Shown: piece after piece, positions 61,272 through 64,000 of the stretch
Numbering within the stretch: the stretch's first letter is position 1
Layout of the letters: each line of letters begins with the position of its first letter
NCBI GenBank assembly: GCA_019694655.1
Contig: JAIBBN010000004.1
Coordinates: 272,348-336,347 of the forward strand
Length of the DNA: 64,000 nt
Direction: 5' to 3'
Source: Leptospirales bacterium
GTDB taxonomy: Bacteria > Spirochaetota > Leptospiria > Leptospirales > Leptonemataceae
The notes under the pieces: model-generated
Seen by the model: only the letters and a program-made list of their open reading frames with translations
Database searches by the model: none
Told to the model about the DNA's origin: nothing
Program-made: the position numbers and the translations under genes

Positions 61272-62438
61272 GTGATCGCTGCCTGGGCCGGCGTCCTGCG
61301 CGGCGCCAGTTATCCACTTGGTTTCCCTTCAGCGGCGCGATTTGGCGCCGCGGCGGTCCCAATTCCGGGACGTCTGCAGATTCAGTTTGGCGCCAGGTTC
61401 ACAGGCTTTCACTTCGCGCCGGTGGGCGAATACCCGCGGCGCGTCAGCCCCGGCGATGCACTGGCCGCTGCTCAAGACTTTCCGCTCTTAAGTCCCCTGC
61501 CGGGCGTGGTTCAATGCGATCGAGAGAGCGAGCAGTTTGTCTTGAGCGTAGAGGGTCAGCTGCTTTCTTCAACGGCGACCCTGCCGCCGTTGGAAAACAT
61601 GGGCGCCCCGGAATTCCTGGCGGCGCTGGACAGCGCCGGTCTGCCCGCGCTCTACTACCGTGGGCTGCAGCTATCCACACTGCTGCGCGATGTTTGCGCA
61701 AACGGAGGCGTTGCGCTTCTCGCGCTCTATGATGCGTCCGCCAGCCTTGACTGGAAACAAATCTGGAGTCTCCGCGCGCCGCAGGTTCTCAGTCTTGTCG
61801 AGCAACTGCGGCGCATTTTTCCGGAAATTCAATTCGTCAAGGACGGCTCGAAACTCTGGCCGACAGGAGCTGGCAATCTCGCCGCCTACTCCCGCAGACT
61901 TCCGGAGGCGGCGCTGCGTCGCCATCGCGCCGCTGCCTACCTTGGACCCGCGACAATTCTGGCGATGCTGGACTACTTTTTCGAGGGTCGACCTTTCTAC
62001 TCGCGACAGTGCGGAGTCTTCTCGCAGAATGGTCGATCCTTCGCAGCGCGGCTGCCAAACGGTCTGGAACTGTCCTCGCTGGCTGCGCCCTCGGGCAGCA
62101 TTCCAATGCAATGCGACCCGCTGCGCGGCGAAATGCGAGGAACGGACGTTTGGCCCTCCCTTTCAATCTATTGTGAAGACGGCATCTATGATTCGCGATT
62201 CGTTGCCTCTGCGATGCCTGCGGCCATTGCCTGCAGCGGATGCGATTGTTGCGAGACGCTCTGTCCGGCGCAGTGCCATCCGATTGGACTGATCGATCCG
62301 CTAGGGCCGAGTTTTGATGCGGGGTCCTGCGAGGAATGCTCGCTCTGTTCCTACGTCTGCGAGAGTGCAATTCCGCTGGGTCGGCTGGCAGCAGAGGCGC
62401 GAAAGAAAGCCGAGCTCAGCCCACGGCGCTGGTGGTGA
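61272..62438 (+). CDS. RnfC-like iron-sulfur protein
   Basis: A 388-residue protein. The N-terminal part (FAPVGEYPRRVSPGDALAAA, PLPGVVQ) matches the barrel-sandwich of RnfC and NqrA-type subunits. A middle part with CGVFSQNGRSFAARLPNGLE resembles the SLBB region. The C-terminus carries two 4Fe-4S motifs: Cys321/324/327/331 in CSGCDCCETLCP and Cys353/356/359/363 in CEECSLCSYVC. It would move electrons across or along a membrane complex. The start is GTG 61272. It overlaps the next gene by one base. No other rnf gene is visible here. Confidence 0.72.
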   Translation: MIAAWAGVLRGASYPLGFPSAARFGAAAVPIPGRLQIQFGARFTGFHFAPVGEYPRRVSPGDALAAAQDFPLLSPLPGVVQCDRESEQFVLSVEGQLLSSTATLPPLENMGAPEFLAALDSAGLPALYYRGLQLSTLLRDVCANGGVALLALYDASASLDWKQIWSLRAPQVLSLVEQLRRIFPEIQFVKDGSKLWPTGAGNLAAYSRRLPEAALRRHRAAAYLGPATILAMLDYFFEGRPFYSRQCGVFSQNGRSFAARLPNGLELSSLAAPSGSIPMQCDPLRGEMRGTDVWPSLSIYCEDGIYDSRFVASAMPAAIACSGCDCCETLCPAQCHPIGLIDPLGPSFDAGSCEECSLCSYVCESAIPLGRLAAEARKKAELSPRRWW

Positions 62439-63289
62439 TGGCTATGCGAAGCCGGCGCCGCTTGACTGTCCTGCGCTACTTGCTGCAACTACTGGCGCCG
62501 CCTGGAGCCCTGTTTTTGGTCAGCTTTGACGCCGCGGGCAGCAGCGGGTTTGATTGGATTTTGAGCCTGGCTATTGGCCTTGCTGCCGGCGGAATTGCTA
62601 TAGTACCAAGGCTCCTTGGCCGCAGCTCAGGTCCGCTCAGACAACAGAGTCGACCCCGTCTTCTTGGTCTGGCGATTGCTGGGCTGTCGGGCGTTTTCTG
62701 GCTGCGCCTCCTGTTGCCGCTTCATCCATCGGTCGGCCAATGGTGGGCGCTTGCTGCAGCTCCGGTATTCGGCGCGTTTACTATCAGCCGTAGTCGCTAT
62801 TCGCCATCGCCGGTCGGCGTCCTGGCATTGGCCTTGCTGGCGATTTCTCTAAGCGGTTGCGAAAACTTGCCAATGCCTCATCTCTCTGTCATCGGCGCCG
62901 CCGGGCCATTTGCTCTGGTCCTCACTGGCGTCTTTGTACTGCTTCATACTCCCGGCGCTCGCACCGCAGCGCTGGGAGGGCTTGCGCTTGTGGCCGCTTT
63001 CAGTTCTGCTTTCGGCGATCGTGCACAGGCACTGAGCATTGCTTCAATGGCCTGTCTTGCTCTCTATTGGCCGGGGATGGCTCGCAGGTCGGCGCTCGGC
63101 GCCTTGATTATGCTGCTGATCACTATCGCCAGCGTGTTGCTACCGCTTGCTCTTGCCGGCTACGCAACCTTCCAGGGCGAAACGCCGGAGGAATTTGCCA
63201 GCTTTGCTGCGGCCGCGATATGGATTGCCCTGGCCGTTGCCGGTTGGAGCCATGCGGCATTGCAAGGGCTTTCTCAACCCCGGTCCTGA
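62438..63289 (+). CDS. polytopic membrane protein next to RnfC-like gene
   Basis: A 283-residue protein with about eight to ten membrane helices and hardly any soluble part. Its start ATG 62438 overlaps the RnfC-like stop, so the two are co-translated. It may be a counterpart of RnfD or another membrane subunit of the same complex. I see no SGAT flavin-attachment motif, so RnfD is not proven. Confidence 0.65.
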   Translation: MAMRSRRRLTVLRYLLQLLAPPGALFLVSFDAAGSSGFDWILSLAIGLAAGGIAIVPRLLGRSSGPLRQQSRPRLLGLAIAGLSGVFWLRLLLPLHPSVGQWWALAAAPVFGAFTISRSRYSPSPVGVLALALLAISLSGCENLPMPHLSVIGAAGPFALVLTGVFVLLHTPGARTAALGGLALVAAFSSAFGDRAQALSIASMACLALYWPGMARRSALGALIMLLITIASVLLPLALAGYATFQGETPEEFASFAAAAIWIALAVAGWSHAALQGLSQPRS

Positions 63290-63369
63290 GGACTGGATTT
63301 CTTGCTTGTCGCAATGCCAGCAACGCTCACAATGACCCAGGTCTCCGCGCGCCTGAAGCTGCCACACCG

Positions 63370-63846
63370 ATGGATCTGAGCGAAGTTATCACTCCCGAAC
63401 GAATCGCCATTCTTGAAGAGCGCTTTGAGAACAAACAGGAGCTGCTGGAGCGCCTGTTCAATCGCTGCTGTGGAGAGGAAGACTTTGGCGGTAAACGCGC
63501 GGAAGTCTGGCGATCGTTGCTTGAGCGCGAGAAATCGATGTCTACGGGCATTGGCCTTGGCGTTGCTATTCCACATTGCTCCTCTGACTATGTGCCGGAT
63601 GTGCTCGCCTACGCGGCGGTGCTGCGACAGGGCGTGGAATTTCAGGCAGTTGATGAAGCGCCGGTACAGATCATAGTACTCTTGTTGATGCCCAAGAAGA
63701 AGTTCGAAAGGCATATCAAGATACTGGCGGCCATCGCTCGCCAATTCAATGACGAAGGCATCCGCCGCCGCGTCCTTCAAGCAGCTGACGCGGCGGAGGC
63801 CTACGGTGTAATCGCTGAGAGCGCGGCCTCGCCGCGCGGCAGCTGA
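63370..63846 (+). CDS. ptsN: PTS IIA-like nitrogen regulatory protein
   Basis: A 158-residue stand-alone EIIA domain of the PtsN (EIIANtr) type. The phosphorylated His is H69 in GVAIPHCSS, after SLLEREKSMSTGIGLG. VDEAPVQIIVLLLMPKK and RHIKILAAIARQF follow the family. It receives phosphate from a PTS cascade and acts as a regulator rather than in sugar uptake. ATG 63370 was chosen; the longer frame overlaps the membrane protein gene. It converges on clpP 15 bp away. Confidence 0.88.
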   Translation: MDLSEVITPERIAILEERFENKQELLERLFNRCCGEEDFGGKRAEVWRSLLEREKSMSTGIGLGVAIPHCSSDYVPDVLAYAAVLRQGVEFQAVDEAPVQIIVLLLMPKKKFERHIKILAAIARQFNDEGIRRRVLQAADAAEAYGVIAESAASPRGS

Positions 63847-63850
63847 ATCA

Positions 63851-63860
63851 GGCGATCGCC
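63851..63860. other. palindrome in the ptsN/clpP gap
   Basis: GGCGATCGCC, a perfect 10-base palindrome, stands in the 15-bp gap between the convergent ptsN and clpP. It might be part of a bidirectional terminator or chance in GC-rich DNA; no T-run is present. Confidence 0.2.
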
Positions 63861-63861
63861 T

Positions 63862-64000
63862 TCAGACTCTCTCTGTTACGCCGTCTACGATTCCGTACTC
63901 CAGCGCTTCGCGAGCATTCAGATAGTAGTCGCGGTCCGTATCCATTTCCACCTGTTCTAGATTACGGCCCGTTGCAGCGGCAATGATGCGATTGAGTTCC
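63862..64000 (-). CDS. clpP: ATP-dependent Clp protease proteolytic subunit (3' partial)
   Basis: The last 45 residues of ClpP enter from the right edge on the minus strand, with the stop at 63862-63864. The translation ELNRIIAAATGRNLEQVEMD, DTDRDYYLNARE and EALEYGIVDGV is the highly conserved ClpP C-terminus. ClpP forms the 14-subunit peptidase barrel. The 5' part lies outside the window; clpX is commonly the neighbour but is not seen here. Confidence 0.93.
   Translation of the reverse strand, partial: ELNRIIAAATGRNLEQVEMDTDRDYYLNAREALEYGIVDGVTERV

Noticed and set aside
62857-63369. Upstream extension of the ptsN frame through the membrane protein gene
   Set aside because: The polytopic protein is the sensible coding frame here; ptsN starts at 63370.

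Overview
The window is a gene-dense, GC-rich bacterial chromosome segment (no intergenic gap reaches 300 bp). The gene set points to a flagellated, Gram-negative spirochaete, most likely of the order Leptospirales. This is inferred from FapA/DUF342 and a SwrB-like protein beside cheR, a spirochaete-type FlgF, FliD, many signal peptides and relaxed-lipobox lipoproteins, an Lgt/SucA/FolC/AroE housekeeping set, a small Cys-rich protein of a type I associate with spirochaetes, and a pair of secreted helical proteins that may be related to flagellar coiling proteins. There are no rRNA genes, tRNA genes, CRISPR arrays, insertion sequences or prophage genes that I can see. The base composition and style look uniform, so there is no evident genomic island.

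Layout. 1-1422: the end of the F-ATPase operon (atpD partial, atpC). 1647-9103 (+): an acidic repeat protein, a GAF/degenerate-GGDEF protein, two envelope proteins, thrC and a divergent GHKL ATPase. 9115-10784 (-): a TerB-like protein, apaG and a GNAT acetyltransferase. 10884-21238 (+): a long co-directional run with fapA, two flagellar-associated proteins, cheR, yicC, gmk, miaA, hfq, an SPFH protein, manC, a 31-residue bTHX/COX24-like ribosomal protein and a GerMN protein. 21263-24055 (-): two methyltransferases and an ATP-grasp ligase. 24147-25016 (+): flgF. 25047-27828 (-): a beta-propeller protein and pyk. pyk starts head-to-head with an endonuclease I lipoprotein (27827-28597), and the two start codons overlap.

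28655-31180 (+): a candidate signalling cluster of a small membrane protein, a membrane-anchored protein and two more divergent GHKL ATPases. 31194-36194 (+): an M19 dipeptidase lipoprotein, a histone-H1-like Lys-rich peptide, a secreted protein, a YqiA-like esterase and a DUF2804-like protein. 36197-37484: a divergent pair, DUF2797 and STAS. 37543-39298 (+): a pair of secreted helical proteins. 39322-43807 (-): the tightly overlapped aroE-folC-pepP-lgt operon. 43923-49196: a small membrane protein, DUF1820 (-), then fliD, a helical protein and a PAS/Fis regulator with an H1-like tail.

49239-55668 (+): an anchored choice-of-anchor-X-like protein, a secreted serine hydrolase with a strong terminator, a lipoprotein, a Rieske protein and sucA. 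55490-56071 (-): a DUF2231-like membrane protein running antiparallel into sucA. 56131-63846 (+): a HEAT-repeat protein, a zinc ribbon, LapA, rsmD, a beta-mannan-synthase-like GT2, a CHAT/caspase-like protein, PilZ, the Cys-rich protein, an RnfC-like iron-sulfur protein with a polytopic partner, and ptsN. clpP enters from the right edge on the minus strand. The best candidates for something undescribed are the orphan GHKL ATPase family with its sensor-like neighbours, the RnfC-like plus membrane-protein pair, the CHAT-like protein beside the glycosyltransferase, and the ATP-grasp plus double-methyltransferase operon.
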